Positions 22,308-33,723 of a DNA stretch of 64,000 nt are shown piece after piece (the stretch's first letter is position 1; every line of letters starts with the position of its first letter). Location: contig OX419755.1 in the NCBI GenBank assembly GCA_948567375.1, forward strand, positions 1,059,001-1,123,000. Direction: 5' to 3'. The notes below the pieces were generated by a model. The model was not told where the DNA came from and did no database searches. It was given only the letters and a program-made list of their open reading frames with translations. This DNA comes from Lunularia cruciata (taxonomy: Eukaryota; Streptophyta; Marchantiopsida; Lunulariales; Lunulariaceae). A program made the translations under genes and the position numbers.

Positions 22308-24854
22308 ATGTCGAGCAATTTTCCTTCGCCGTTGAGAAGTCGTCCTGTAGGTGATCATGGGAAGGGAAATAGAGTTGAAGATGCGCTAGTATGTAAGGGA
22401 GAAGTCGAGAGAGTGAAACCAACAGACATTGAGAAAGCAAGAGAGATGGTAGGAGGAAAGAAGAACTCGGAATTTGCAGTGAGGAATCATGCAATTCGGA
22501 GACTAGACGTGATCGCAAGAATCAAAGTCTTGAGCCAACTTTGGATTACGTTCTTGGCATGGAATTAAAATGTCATTTTTCCAAGGTTCATGACTGAGAT
22601 TATCAAGAGCAAGTGTCTCGATGGCCCCAAGGAAGAGGGGAAGAGAGGAAATCCGGCTCATTGGACAGAGTCGGATTGGAGATTAGTGCTCGGGAGAGAA
22701 GCAAGCACGGAGCAGGGTGCCACATTTGGGTAAGGGAGAAGTAGCAAAAGAGACTCAAGAAGTGAGAGATGCTTTCTCTTTGAAGAGAACAAAGAATGGG
22801 TATAAGGTTGAGAGTTACAAGGATCCAGTGAAGAGAGGGATCATGAGTGCTCTCATGGCAATCTTGAGACCGGAGAGAACGACTTATGTGATGAAACACC
22901 AAACGGTGTTCTTCCATAAGCTGTTTGCAGGAGAACCAATCAACTGGGTGAGGTGCTTCCATGGAAGAACGAGACAAATGGTGTGGAATTTGCGGGATAA
23001 GTTGCCTCCACACTACATTGTGCCGTTTGCAGCACACTTCTAACTCGGGTTGAATTTGCTCAACTCGGCGGAGCAAAATTGAATGGTCTCTCACTTCCAT
23101 CCCGACTTGAGAAGAGAAGTCGATGTGGAGGAACAACAGTACATTCTTCAAATCCGGAGCGCGGATAAGTACTACGTGAAGACGGGGAAGAGCATAGAGA
23201 TAGAAGCAAGTACTCCAAAGTCAAAGAAGCAGAATCGGCAAGGAGAAGCCGAAGACAAGACAAGACCTCGGAAGACCAAGAGAGGAAACCCAAGGAGAAG
23301 CATGTTGGTGATTGCATCAGAAGACAAAGACTCAGAGGACGAAGCCGAGTGCAAGTCCAAAGACTCAAAACGTGAGGGAGAACCGGAGCTAATGTTGCAA
23401 AGTGGTGATATGAGTAGCGACAGTGATGAAGGTGGAGAGATGATGTCGGTACCAGCTGCTGCGGTAGAAGAAGAAGAAGTTTGGGTGGAGCTCGAGCCAG
23501 AAGATAATACGAAGTTGGAGGACAAGATACCTGAGCCCAAGTAGAAGAAGTCTGCGATTTAGAGGGGAGTTTGGGTCCAAGCAAGGCCAAGGAAGAAGCA
23601 AATGCTAGCTCGAGAAGTGAGGCATTGATTCCAATACAAAGACTACAGAGGAGGAAGCGAGTATCAGGTGAACAAGAAGTAAGGAAGGAGCTTGCTACAC
23701 AAGAGGAAGTAGTTGCGAGCAATGGAGTGGAGTACCTACGGGAGATCGTGTGTCCATTGTTGGTGAAATTGGAGCACAGGAAGAAGGAGATGCAATAGAC
23801 ATGTCTAGAAGTGAAGATTGTCTTGCAGGTGTTATCAAGATTAGACAAAGAGAGCTCGGAGTTGAAGAAGATTATAACCCGAGGTGAGGAGGGAAGGGAA
23901 GTATTGCGAGGGGAGGCAGTAGTGCAAGGTTGATTAATTGAAGACTTGAAGAGAGAACTGATGTATCAAGAGGAACTTGTTAAGAAGAGTGACATAGCGA
24001 GGGAAAGACAAGTAGGAGAGTATGAAATCTTGAAGCAGCAGTTTGCTGATTCTAGATTAGAAATTATCCAAGCTATGGCAAGGGTAGCAGCAAAGGAACA
24101 AGAGCTTGATAGAGTGATGGAGAGTGTAGAAGAGAAGAAGCAACTCTGGCAAAGGGAGTTGGCAGTAAGATATAAAGAAGAGGAGAGGTTACGAGAGTTA
24201 CTTCGTAATCTGGAGGAGGAGATTGAGTAGAAGGAGAAGGAGAAAGAAACAGTGAAAGCCAAGTTCAAAGCAAAATTGGCAATGTACAGAGAGGATTGGC
24301 TTGCAGATCGGGAACGTGAAAGGAAGATGAGATTGGACTCATTGAAGGAGATTGTCCTCGGAATGAACGCAATGCTAAGTACAGAGGCCAGCATTCAGAT
24401 TGAAGAGACAAGGCTGCACAAATTGAAGTTGTTGGTGCATGAGACGAGGAGGAGATAGGTGAAAGACACAGATTTGAATGCGCTATTGATAAGTCTCAAG
24501 ACTTGTGTAGATAGGAAAATACTAGAGGTAGAAGATAATATCGCAATTAGATTAGACTTAGTGAAATTAGAGATAGACAAACTTCAGAAAGACGTTAGAG
24601 CCAAACCCAAAGTCTATGAAGTAGGAGTGCAAATGTCTTCGGAGTTACCAGTGGAGACATTAGAGAAGAGTGGGTCAAGAGATAAAGAGTTAGATAGATT
24701 ACCCACTAGCGCAATTTCAGATCAGGAAAGAGAATTGCTAGATCTAATAGAAGATGTAGGAGATATGAAACCCAAGGATAGAGTAGTAGGAAGTAAAATG
24801 ACTTTGGGTTTGTGTTTGAAAGCCAAGGAAGGAGTAGACATCGGATCAGATTAG
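22308..24854 (+). pseudogene. LTR-borne coiled-coil gene, fullest copy (C4)
   Basis: Unknown function; about 849 codons from ATG to stop with a few in-frame stops and shifts. Residues ~1-330 appear globular: RNHAIRRLDVIARIKVLSQLW, an FLAWN motif, ALMAILRPERTTYVMKHQ, FFHKLFAGEPINWVRCFHG, VWNLRDKLPPHYIVPF. Then comes a Lys/Arg-rich tail (SKKQNRQGE) and an acidic Ser/Asp/Glu stretch (SSDSDEGGEM). A basic QRRKRVSGEQEV patch follows, then a long coiled coil (RQVGEYEILKQQFADSRLE, MESVEEKKQLWQREL, RLRELLRNLEEEIE). The repeated tail is ETLEKSGSRDKELDRLPTS. Breaks lie near 22565 (stop), 22730 (shift), 23545, 23800, 24230 and 24456. No zinc finger, no RT and no signal peptide. The layout is similar to a Gag-like or structural protein, but I cannot assign a family. 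Confidence 0.8.
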
Positions 24855-24972
24855 TAACCAATTTGAGATGTGAAGAGGCAGATATGAAGAGGTGCATTGT
24901 CATTTCAGATCTGTAGGTTTGTAGAGTTGTTAGGAAGAGGTACTTTAGGAAGATAACTGTTGATTGCTTCAC

Positions 24973-24980
24973 TATTTAAG
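24973..24980 (+). promoter_or_regulatory. Second TATA-like box, distal LTR promoter candidate
   Basis: TATTTAAG sits about 120 bp after the gene stop and about 670 bp before the LTR end. C0 (TATTTAA, 944-950) and C7 (TATTTAAA, 38580-38587) have the same box. It is the likely promoter of the genomic RNA, placing the gene upstream of the main transcription start, in U3. That assignment is inferred from spacing only. Confidence 0.5.
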
Positions 24981-25872
24981 AGTGGCATTTGCAGTATCAT
25001 GTTATTTAGTTCTCATAATTCTGAGAATAGATAAAGCAAAGTGATGTGAAGCAGTGCTCGTTGCTTGAGCTTGATTCTGAGTATCAGCTTTGTGTTTGTA
25101 TTTGTGAGTGTGTGGAGAATTTCAAAGTGCAAGTCAATGTGCTTGTTGGATGTTGGATTCCATAGCCTTGATCTTCATTCTGTGTGTTTGATCCTGAGTG
25201 AGGTGCAATCGAAGCAATGCCTTGATAGATCTGAGAGGAATTGTAGTGTTGGTAGTATTTTGCATTTGTGAGTGCAATGTGAGGTTGATGTGAAGCAATT
25301 TTGATCGAGGAAGTTGTGCGTTTAGTGGAAGGGTGAAACACAATTTTGAGGCAAAGTCGTTTTGCAGTGAAGTGCTGTTTTTGAGAGAGTCTGAATCATC
25401 ACAATCAAGGTTGTTTGGAAAGAATTGATGGATTTGTGATTATGGAGTGTTAATTTGTGACAAGACTACGAATCAGTGCTTGTTACTCTCTTTTGGGTGT
25501 GGTTTCTACCTAAGAGATTAAAGACACAACCAAGAAGAATTACATTGTTACTATTTGACTTCATATTTGACCAATTCTGACTTGTATCTTTGTAGGAACA
25601 AACTTTACTTACCCGATTACCGCAAAAGTGATATTTGCCGGGTTGTCACAGCCTTGGGTTGAGCTCCCCCCGATACAAAGATTTCTTACTTTGGGTTGTA
25701 TGCTGACAAGGCAAGTTCAAGTACTTTGCCTTATGACCCGAAGCCACGTTACCTTGGGTTTCATCTTGAAGATGCTTATCTTTGCCTTCTTCAACCATAC
25801 AGGCACAATCCGACTTCTCTATACACTTCTTCTTCTCCATTTCAAAAATAAACAAAAAATGTGGGTACCAGA

Positions 25873-27181
25873 AAAGGCTTTCTAACTCTGAGTTCACTAA
25901 ATCTAATCTGAGACTCACATTGTTTCCTACCTCAATTATCTTCCTATTTACTCTTTCTCTCAAACAAATTAGAAGAGTGTTCATATCTACATCTTTTGCT
26001 CTCCTCTTCTAAGTTTCTTGCACAAGCAATTTCAATTTGTGTAGTCTTGCTTCCTCCACCCTTCCTTTAGACTCCGTGCTCAACATTTCTTGCAATCTTC
26101 AAACAACTTCTCCTACTAATTGTGATGCATACCCTCAAGATTGTTCTACCTTCAACTCTTCTTGGTACATCTTCAACTTGTCTTTGTACTTAGCCACAAG
26201 CATCTTCTTCTCCTTTATATACGGAGAACTATGCATCTCAACACTTCTTACCAAGCCTTACAATCTCTCCTCCTCTTGGTGTTGGATTGCCAACTCCCTC
26301 TGCCATGCTTGATCTTTTCTTGCTGCACTCTTCTTTAGGCTCACTAACTCCTACTCCATCATAGCTGCCATTGCTTTCACATGAATACTTTCAATGCAAA
26401 CCTCATTGACCTCCTCTTTCATCTTTGCCAGCAACACCATCTGCTCCTTCAACTCTTTGGCTTGACTATGCATCTCTCTTCCCCTCTTCTTGAAACTCTT
26501 GCAAGTTCTCTAAAGTCTTCTTCAAGATTGCATCCACCCAAAGTTCCTCAACTTCTTCTTCTCTTCAGGTTACACTCTCCTTCAATCCCTTCACTTTGTC
26601 TAGCAGATATTTCACCACCTGCAACTCATTCTTCACCTTCATACGATCTTGCGTGATTACCTTCTTTTGCATACTCAATAGCTCCAACAATGGAGTTACA
26701 ATTTGCATTAAGTATTATACTCCCTCAAAGTCTTCTTCATCTTTGGCTTCATCTTTGTACTTTGCTTCTTCCACTTGAGCTTTCCCTTGAAGTCTCAATC
26801 TTTGTACCTTCAAAAATTTTACTTTTGAGCTTTCTTCTTCCTTACAAACTGAGCTCGGACCTGTAGGTTCACCCATTATTGAATTCTTGGCGCTGCCTTC
26901 CTTCCTGTCTTCCTTCTTTGGCTCTTCATCCATCTCCGCTATGGCCAATTCTAAACAAGGGTTATCTCCTCTCTCCATATGATCAATTGCTGCATGGAAT
27001 GCCTCATCTTCTTCCACTTCAGTCAATTATTGAAATTCCTCTTCACCATCACTCTCACTCCTGGATTCCTCATTCTTTAGTATGAGCTTGGCTTCTTCTG
27101 AGTCTCATCTTCTAGACTTTGTCTCTCCTTCAGACTTTGTCTCCAAAGTCTCCTCTTTCACTGTCTTCTTACCTTGCGGAT
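25873..27181 (-). pseudogene. LTR-borne coiled-coil gene, subfamily 2, central part (A3)
   Basis: In sense it begins inside the linker (QGKKTVKEETLETKSEGE-like text, recognisable against C7). It continues through an acidic block (MTEVEEDEAFHAAIDHMERG), a basic segment (LKVQRLRLQGKAQVEEAKYK) and a long coiled coil with several stops. It ends in MNTLLICLRERVNRKIIEVG, LRLDLVNSELE, where C3 is inserted. Wording is closest to C7 and clearly different from subfamily 1 (C3, C4, C6, A1), yet each segment has its counterpart in the same order. Confidence 0.75.
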
Positions 27182-27440
27182 TAAGGGTCTTTTGATCAAG
27201 AGTGGGTTACCAATTTTGGTTATTGGTTGCAACAAAATGTAGTTTAAGTTGAAGGGCACTCCTCCAATGATTGTAGTAATATTTGACAACATGCTCAAAG
27301 GCCATCTCCTGGTTTGATTTGCAAATTTCATAATTTAGGAAGTTGGTTCAAACATCATATATCCCAATTGATATGCAGTGTCTTGTGTCATGACATTCAC
27401 ACCCAACCCCAAATCAATGGGTATGGATGTGATCATGTAG
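27182..27440 (-). pseudogene. pol: A3 protease fragment
   Basis: In sense it reads MITSIPIDLGLGVNVM, the YQLGY and EPTS region, LSMLSNITTIIGGVPFKLNYI and then PLLI, where it is cut at the joint with the 3' LTR. It continues exactly from the gag-protease text that stops at 31024 (KVDTKILGY across the repaired site). The catalytic triplet is DLG as in A1. Everything downstream in pol is absent. Confidence 0.85.
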
Positions 27441-30400
27441 TGTGACAACCCGAAAAATATCACTTTTGCGGTAATCGGGTAAGTAAAGTTTGTTCCTGTA
27501 GAGATATGAGTCAAAATTAGTCAAATACAAAGTCAACGTAACAATTGCAGTTCTTCTTGGTTGCGTCTTTAATCTCTCAGGTAGAAACCACACCCAGAAG
27601 AGAGTAACAAGCATTGACTCACAGTCTTGTCACAAATTAGCACTCCTTAATCACAACTCCATCAATTCTTTCCAAACAATCTTGATTGTGATGATTCAGG
27701 CTCTCCCAAAAACAACATTTCACTGCAAAACAACTTTGCCTCAAAATTATGTTCTACCCCTCCATTGAAGGCACAACTTCCTCGATCAAAATTGCTTCAC
27801 ATCAACACTACGTTGCACTCACAAATGCAAAATACTACCAACACTACAATTCCTCTCAAATCTGTCAAGGCATTGCTCCAATTGCACTTCACTAAGGATC
27901 AAACACACAGAGTAAAGATCAAGGCTGCGGAATGCAACATCCAACAAGCACTCTGACTTGAACTTCAAAATTCTTCACACTCACAAACACAATTGCTAAG
28001 TTGATACTCGGAATCAAGCTTAAGCGACAAGCATTGCTTCACAACACTTTGCTTTATCTATTCTCAGAAATAATGAGCACTGAACAACATGATATTGCAA
28101 ATGCCACTCTTAAATAGTGAAGCAATTGACAGTTATCTTCCTAATGTACCTCTTCCTAATGACTCTACAAACCTGCAAATCCAAAATGACATCGCACCTC
28201 TTCATATCTACCTATTCAAATCTCAAATTGGTTACTAATCCGATTTGATGTCTACTTCTTCCTCGGCTTTCAAACCCAAACCCAAAGTAACTATACTTCC
28301 TACTACTCTGTCCTTGGGTTTCACAACTCCTACATCTTCTACCAGATCTAAGAGTTCTCTTTCCTGATCTGACATTTCACTAGTGGGTAATCTATCTAAC
28401 TCCTTATTTGCTGACCCACTCTTCTCTAATGTCTCTCTTGGTAACTCTGAAGATATCTGCACTCCTACTTCATCTACTTCGGGTTTGGCTCTAATGTCTT
28501 TCCAAAGTTTATCTATCTTTATCTTCACTAGATCTAATCTAGTTGTGATATTGTCTTTGACTTCCAATATCTTCCTATCTACCCAAGTTTTGAGACTAAT
28601 TAACAGAGCATTCAAGTCTATATCCTTCGCATGTCTCCTCCTTGTCTCCTGCACCAACAATTTCAACTCGTGCAGCCTCGTCTCTTCAATACGAACACTA
28701 GCCTCTGTACTCAGCATCGCATTCATCTTGATTACTATCTCCTTCAATGGCTCCAATCTCATCTTCCTTTCACGCTCCCAATCTGCAAGCCAATCTTCCT
28801 TGTACATTGCCAACTTTGTCTCAAACTCGGTTTTCACAATTTCCTTCTCCTTCTCCTTCTGCACAATCTTCTCCTCTTGATTACGAAGTAACTCTTGTAA
28901 TCTCTCTTCTTCCCTATATCTCACTGTCAACTCCCTTTGCCATAGTGCTTCTTCTCTTCTACACTCTCCATCACTCTTGTTCCTTCTCTGCTACCCTCAC
29001 CATTGCATGGATAATTTCTAGTCTTGAATCAGCAAACTGCTGCTTCAACATTTTGTACTCTGCTACTTGTCTCTCCCTTGCTATGTCACTCTTCTTCACA
29101 AGTTCTTCTCGATACCTCGCTTCTCTCTTCAAGTTCTCAATAACTTGACATTGCACTACTACATCCCCTTGCAGTACTTCCCTTTCCTCCTCGCCTCGGA
29201 TTATACTCCTCTTCAACTCCGAGTTCTCTTCTTCTAGTCTTGCCAAAACCTGCAACACAATCTTCACCTCTGGACATGTCGACTCCATCTCTTTCTTCTT
29301 GTGCTCTAGCTTCACTAACAATGGGCACACAATTTCTCATAGCTACTCCACTCCATCACTTGCACCTACTTCCACCTGCGGACTGATCTCCTTCTTTACC
29401 TCTTCTTCACCCGATACTCGCCTTCTTCGCTGCAGTCGTCGTATCAGAATAGACGCTTCACTTCCCGAGCTAGCATTCTCCTCTTCCCTTGCCTTGCTTG
29501 GACCCACTTCACACTTCGCCTTGTGTCTTGACCAAACTCCCCTCTGAATTGTAATCTTCTTCTCCTCCGGCTTGGGTACCTTGCCCTCCAACTTTGCGGT
29601 TATTTTCTTCCTTGAGCTCCGCCCAAACTTCTTCTTCTTTTGCAGCAAGTACCGACGTCATCTCCCCACCTTCATCACTATCGCTACTGGTATCCCCTCT
29701 TTGTAGCGTGAGCTCCGGTTCCTCCTTGTGTTCCGAGTCTTTGGACTTGCACTCGGCTTTGCCTTCCGAGTCTCCCTCTAATGATGCAATCACCACTATG
29801 CCTTTCCTTGGGTTTCCTCTCCTGGTCTTCCAAGGTCTTGTCTTCTCTACGTCTTTGCCTTCTCCTTGTTGACTCCGCTTCTTTGACTATGGAGTACTCA
29901 CTTCAACCTCTGCACTCTTGCCCATCTGTGTGTAGTACTCATCAGTGCTTTGGATTTGAAGAATACATTGTTGCTTCTCCACGTAGACTTCTCTTCTCAA
30001 GTCGGGATGAAAGTGAGACACCATTCTGCTGTGCTCTGCCAAATTGAGCAAATTCAACTTGAGGTAGAAATGTGCTACAAATGGCACAATGTAGTGTGGA
30101 GGCGACTTATCCCACAAATTCCACACCATCTACCTTGTCCTCCCATGGAAGCGCCTCGCCTAGTTGATAGTTCTCCTGCAAATATCTTATGGAAGAACAC
30201 CGCTTGGTGTTCCATCACATAAGTTGTTCTCTTTGGCTTCAGGATTGCCATGAGAGCACTCATGATCCCTCTCTTCATTGGATCTTTGTAACTCTTGACC
30301 TTATACCCAATTCTTTGTTCTCTTCAAAGAGAAGGCATCCCTCACTTCTTGGGTTTCTTTGGCTACCTCTCCCTTCCCCAACCTTTGATTCTTACAATCA

Positions 30401-31023
30401 CATCTAACCTCCAAATTGCATGATTTCTCATTGTGAATTTGGAGTTCTTCTTTCCTCCTCCCATCTTTCCTGCTTCCTCACTGTCTTTTGGTTTAACTCT
30501 CTCGAAGTCTCCTCTACACACTAGTGCATCTTCAACTCTACTTCCCTTCCCACGATCTCCTGCAGGATGACTTCTCAACGGCAAAGGAAAATTGCTCAAC
30601 ATTGCTTTGTTGTTAGCCCAATTTTTATAGAGTTGCGCCTTCTTTGTCTCTCTTCAATTTGAGTTTCTACCAAGAAATCACACCTCTTGCATGCACCTAT
30701 CACTGTCAAGTGTACTTCATGCATATGGCCGCTGGTTTTTGAACGGTCCTTTCTTGAATTTCTCACCCCAAAGAAGGGTTGTTACACTGTCTTCGCCTCA
30801 GGTTGAGCTCCCTTCGATACAAAGACTTCTTACTTTGGGTTGTATGCTGACACGGCAAGTCTGAGTACTTCACCTTATGACCCAAAGCCACGTTACCTTG
30901 GGTTTCATCCCAAAGACTCTTTTCTTTGCCTTCTTTGGCCATACAGGTGCAATCCGACTTCTCATTCTGCAATACACTTCTTCTTCTCCATTTCAAAAAA
31001 AAACAAAAAATGTGGGTATCACA
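27441..31023 (-). mobile_element. Solo LTR of family A (C6), with perfect TSD
   Basis: On the plus strand it runs from TGTGACAACC to GGTATCACA, 3583 bp, flanked on both sides by TGTAG (27436-27440 and 31024-31028). Removing it and one TSD restores the A3 protease frame (KILGYMITSIPIDLG). This is the cleanest proof in the window that the coiled-coil gene lies inside the LTR unit. No primer-binding site or internal coding region is present. Confidence 0.95.
28235..30602 (-). pseudogene. LTR-borne coiled-coil gene in C6
   Basis: The ATG at 30602 (MLSNFPLPLRS) is 19 bp after the conserved TATAAAAAT box. The frame is open for 79 codons through RNHAIWRLDVIVRIK. A deletion then removes about 100 codons and joins to GKGEVAKE. 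The rest of the globular domain is readable (30278-29887: FFHKIFAGEL, PPHYIVPF). The linker, QRRRRVSGEEEVKKE and coiled coil follow, with frameshifts near 29340 and 28940. The last 231 codons (28930-28235) are open and end in AEEEVDIKSD. Subfamily 1. Confidence 0.8.
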
Positions 31024-33636
31024 TGTAGCCTAAAATCTTTGTGTCCACTTTGGGAGATCCCAAATCTTCTTCTTCAATATGATAAATTATGGGCAAGTAT
31101 TTTTTGGTCATCGCCCTTACTTTCTTGAGGGCTTCTTGTACAACTTGTTGTCCTCTCACAATAGCTGAAATGTGACATTAGCAATTATAGATGCCAAATT
31201 GACCACAATATTGTATTGAGGGACTCTTCCCAACTTCATCTTCTTCACCTTTGTCATTGGGTCCAAAGTCTCTCCCCATTCAAATTAGACTTTGGAGTGC
31301 TTCAAGACGGTGATGGAGTACTGGCGGTCTTAACCCAAAGTTCTTTGGATTTTCCCACCTTAGCTTGGATTAGATCCTTCACTTTGGATCTAATATCCAC
31401 CAAAAACAAAGGAGGCTTTGTCTTCTTATTCTTCTCCAAACCCATTTCCCGAGTTCTTTGTATTGCTTCATTGATTTCTTTTTGCAAAGCTTTAGCTTTA
31501 GCTTTTGCTAGAATCTTTTCCTCCTTGGCAAAAAGAATAGCTTTTGGGCATAATCTCTTTGCCTTTTGTGAAGACAAAGAAGTAGTACTTGCTTCTTTGG
31601 GGTCACGCTTCTTCTTACCCAAGCGTGTCTCAACCATCAAAATTTTGAGGTTTGGCTATTCTCCTTTAGAGGCCGGACTTCCTTCTTGAGGTCTCTCCTC
31701 CTCAAGTGTGATTCAATTTACATTTGTATATCCTTTTGACTATAGCGCAACATGCTCAGCTAGGATCTGTACATATTTTACAAGCAGCTTTGGGTTTGGT
31801 GGTTGTAGGCACTGATTTCTAGTATGACCCTATCCTTTACAATTCTTGCACAATGGAACATACCCAATTTGTCGTCTTGGCTCCGGTTAGTTTGGAGACC
31901 AATATCCCATCAAGCCACAATTATAACAAGCACTTGGTGCAACATTTTGAGGCCTATTTTGGCTGCCCATCAGTGGTCCTTGGTGGAGGATTGTTGTTGT
32001 ACTCCCTTTGTCCATACCTCAGACCTTGATATGATGTGCACGCCTGAGGTTGTACCTCTTGGGTTTGCTACACAAACTCATCTTCCCCACTTTGGTCCCA
32101 ACCTGGAACCCAATCAATTTGTTGCACTAGAAATGCATTGCAGGTCAAACACTCCATATTAGCATGGCCAGATTTATCACAAGCACTGCACCATACATTT
32201 GGTCTGCCAAATGATGGAGGCTTCCTTTGGTCCTTAGCCCCAATCATTTGGATCTTGAAATCCGCAAACTCTTTAATAAGAGTCTCCAGCTTTTGGTCCG
32301 CCTTATTTACACTCTTTGCTGGCAGGGTTATTGGCTTCTTTCCTCTGTACCTTTGAATTCTCCTAGGCTTTGAATCTTCTTTGGATTCCAAAGAAGAATT
32401 TGAAGATGTGGAGGATTCCTTTGAAGAAAGGGATGTACTGCAAGAAGCTCTCCTTCTGGGCTTCTTGCCTTTCTTCTCCAGATTTCTTTGGTTGTTGGAC
32501 GAGTGAGAGTGACCCACCTCATATCGGGTGACATGTTTGAGAACCTTGTCCAAGGAAGTTATATTCCTCTCCCTGGCAAAGATACAAATCTTTGGTGAGA
32601 GTCCGCCAAGAAACCAAGTAATGGCTTGGGCATCGGAGTAACCCACCACATCAGATTGCTTCAAGACACAATTCAAAAGGGCCATGAACAGCTCAAAGTA
32701 CTCTCTCAACTTTTCCTTCTTCCCTCTATCCAAATCATTGAGTGCCACAAAGACCCTTGTATTGCAATCAACTTCTTGGAATCATTCCAGGAAGCCATTT
32801 TGCAAGTCTGCCCAATTGGCTGATGTGAACCCCTTCTAGGTTACATGGGTATACCAGCTCAAGGCTTTCTTTCAAAGCAGACTTGGAAAAATTCATAGAG
32901 TTTGCAGAGTAATGTTCCTTGTTGGCAAAAGAAATGACTTCAAATTCTTTGATAAATTCATCAAGATCTTTGTCTTGTTCTGCCCCTTATACCTGTAATA
33001 GGCATGTCATGTGGCAGATAACAAAGTCATTGTTTGACTCGAGTGAATTGGCTATGGTAAAGTTGAACTTGATGGACCCAAGAAATTGGCTGGTATTGAC
33101 ATCGTGTTGACACCCTAGGGGTTCCAATTAGTCAAGTTCAAAGTGGGGTCTTCATCGACAGATTCTTCTTCTTTGATGGTGTCGACTTTGATTGGAAACA
33201 AAGTAAGAGGTTCAACACTTTGAGAGTGTTTGTGAAAATTCCCTCAAGCCAATCAGGGAATTGTTTGTAAGCCAATGTTGGCACTCTTTTTCTATTAATA
33301 TTTGTGCTATCTTTTCATGAATGAATTTCTTTATAGAACAACTTCCTTTATAGCTTTAGGGGAAGTTGGTGTACAGGGTCACAACAAGTATGTTTGCCTG
33401 CTCAAGTCTTTCTTCTTCTTGGAAGATGGAGATGAGAAGTAGCCTTACCACCCACCTTTGTATTTCTTTTGTTTGAGTTCTTGTAGGGCTTCTTGAACTT
33501 TGTGAAGGAGCTTAAAATCCAACGGCTCCTGTTCAGTTTTGTCAAAAGTTAATTGGATCTTCTGGCATTCTTCTTCTTCACGGTGCAACGTTTGTCTTAG
33601 CACTCTCTCTTCCCATTGTTCTCTCAATGCAGACAT
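31024..33636 (-). pseudogene. gag: A3 gag and start of protease
   Basis: It starts at MSALREQWEERVLRQTL, homologous to the A1 start. The capsid-like part (ALNDLDRGKKEKLREYFELF, FLGGLSPKICIFARERNI) is open from 32748 to 32068 (226 codons). It contains the first zinc knuckle CSACDKSGHANMEC. Stops follow. The second and third knuckles are only partly legible, as Cys codons have changed. A K/E-rich linker (31640-31302) leads to EDLGSPKVDTKIL, where C6 interrupts the protease. Compared with A1 it is of similar length and order. Confidence 0.8.
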
Positions 33637-33697
33637 TCATATTGGTTCCAACCCAATTTAAAGTTTGACTTTGTATTCTTCTACTTCCAAGATTTCT

Positions 33698-33716
33698 ATC
33701 CCCGGCAGCGATGCCA
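33698..33716 (-). other. Primer-binding site of A3, tRNA-Asp type
   Basis: In sense it reads TGGCATCGCTGCCGGGGAT, 7 nt after the LTR end. It matches the plant tRNA-Asp complement at 16 of 19 positions and the A1 site at 18 of 19. Confidence 0.8.
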
Positions 33717-33723
33717 AATATCA

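Larger units (their letters stand above)
21895..25650 (+). mobile_element. Solo LTR of family A (C4), 3.76 kb
   Basis: It starts TATGGTGCCCTCATTTTTTG and ends GCCGGGTTGTCACA. Flanks GCCTC (21890-21894) and GCCTT (25651-25655) form a TSD with 4 of 5 bases matching. The interrupted C3 sequence resumes directly on the far side (TTGGGTTGAGCTCC). There is no primer-binding site or coding interior. It is the most legible full-length copy of the LTR gene and points opposite to its host, giving a large inverted repeat. Confidence 0.9.
18330..25872 (-). mobile_element. Solo LTR of family A (C3), split by an inverted solo LTR
   Basis: Sense runs from TCTGGTACCCACAT (25872) to GGTTGTCACA (18330), interrupted at 21894/25651 by C4. 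Flanks AAAGT (18325-18329) and AAAGG (25873-25877) form a TSD with 4 of 5 bases matching. No internal gag or pol is present, so it is solo. Length without C4 is about 3.78 kb. It carries a full-length, frame-broken copy of the LTR gene. Confidence 0.85.
17276..27181 (-). repeat. 3' LTR of A3 (copy C8), split by an 18330-25872 insertion
   Basis: The pieces are 17276-18329 and 25873-27181. Removing the insertion and one TSD copy restores the gene frame as LVNSELE then SLWSSVKEG. The end is the usual block with AAGAGAGTAACAAGC. This LTR belongs to the diverged second subfamily of the LTR-borne gene, also seen in C7. Its 5' part is deleted at 27181, where the protease text of A3 begins. Confidence 0.8.
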
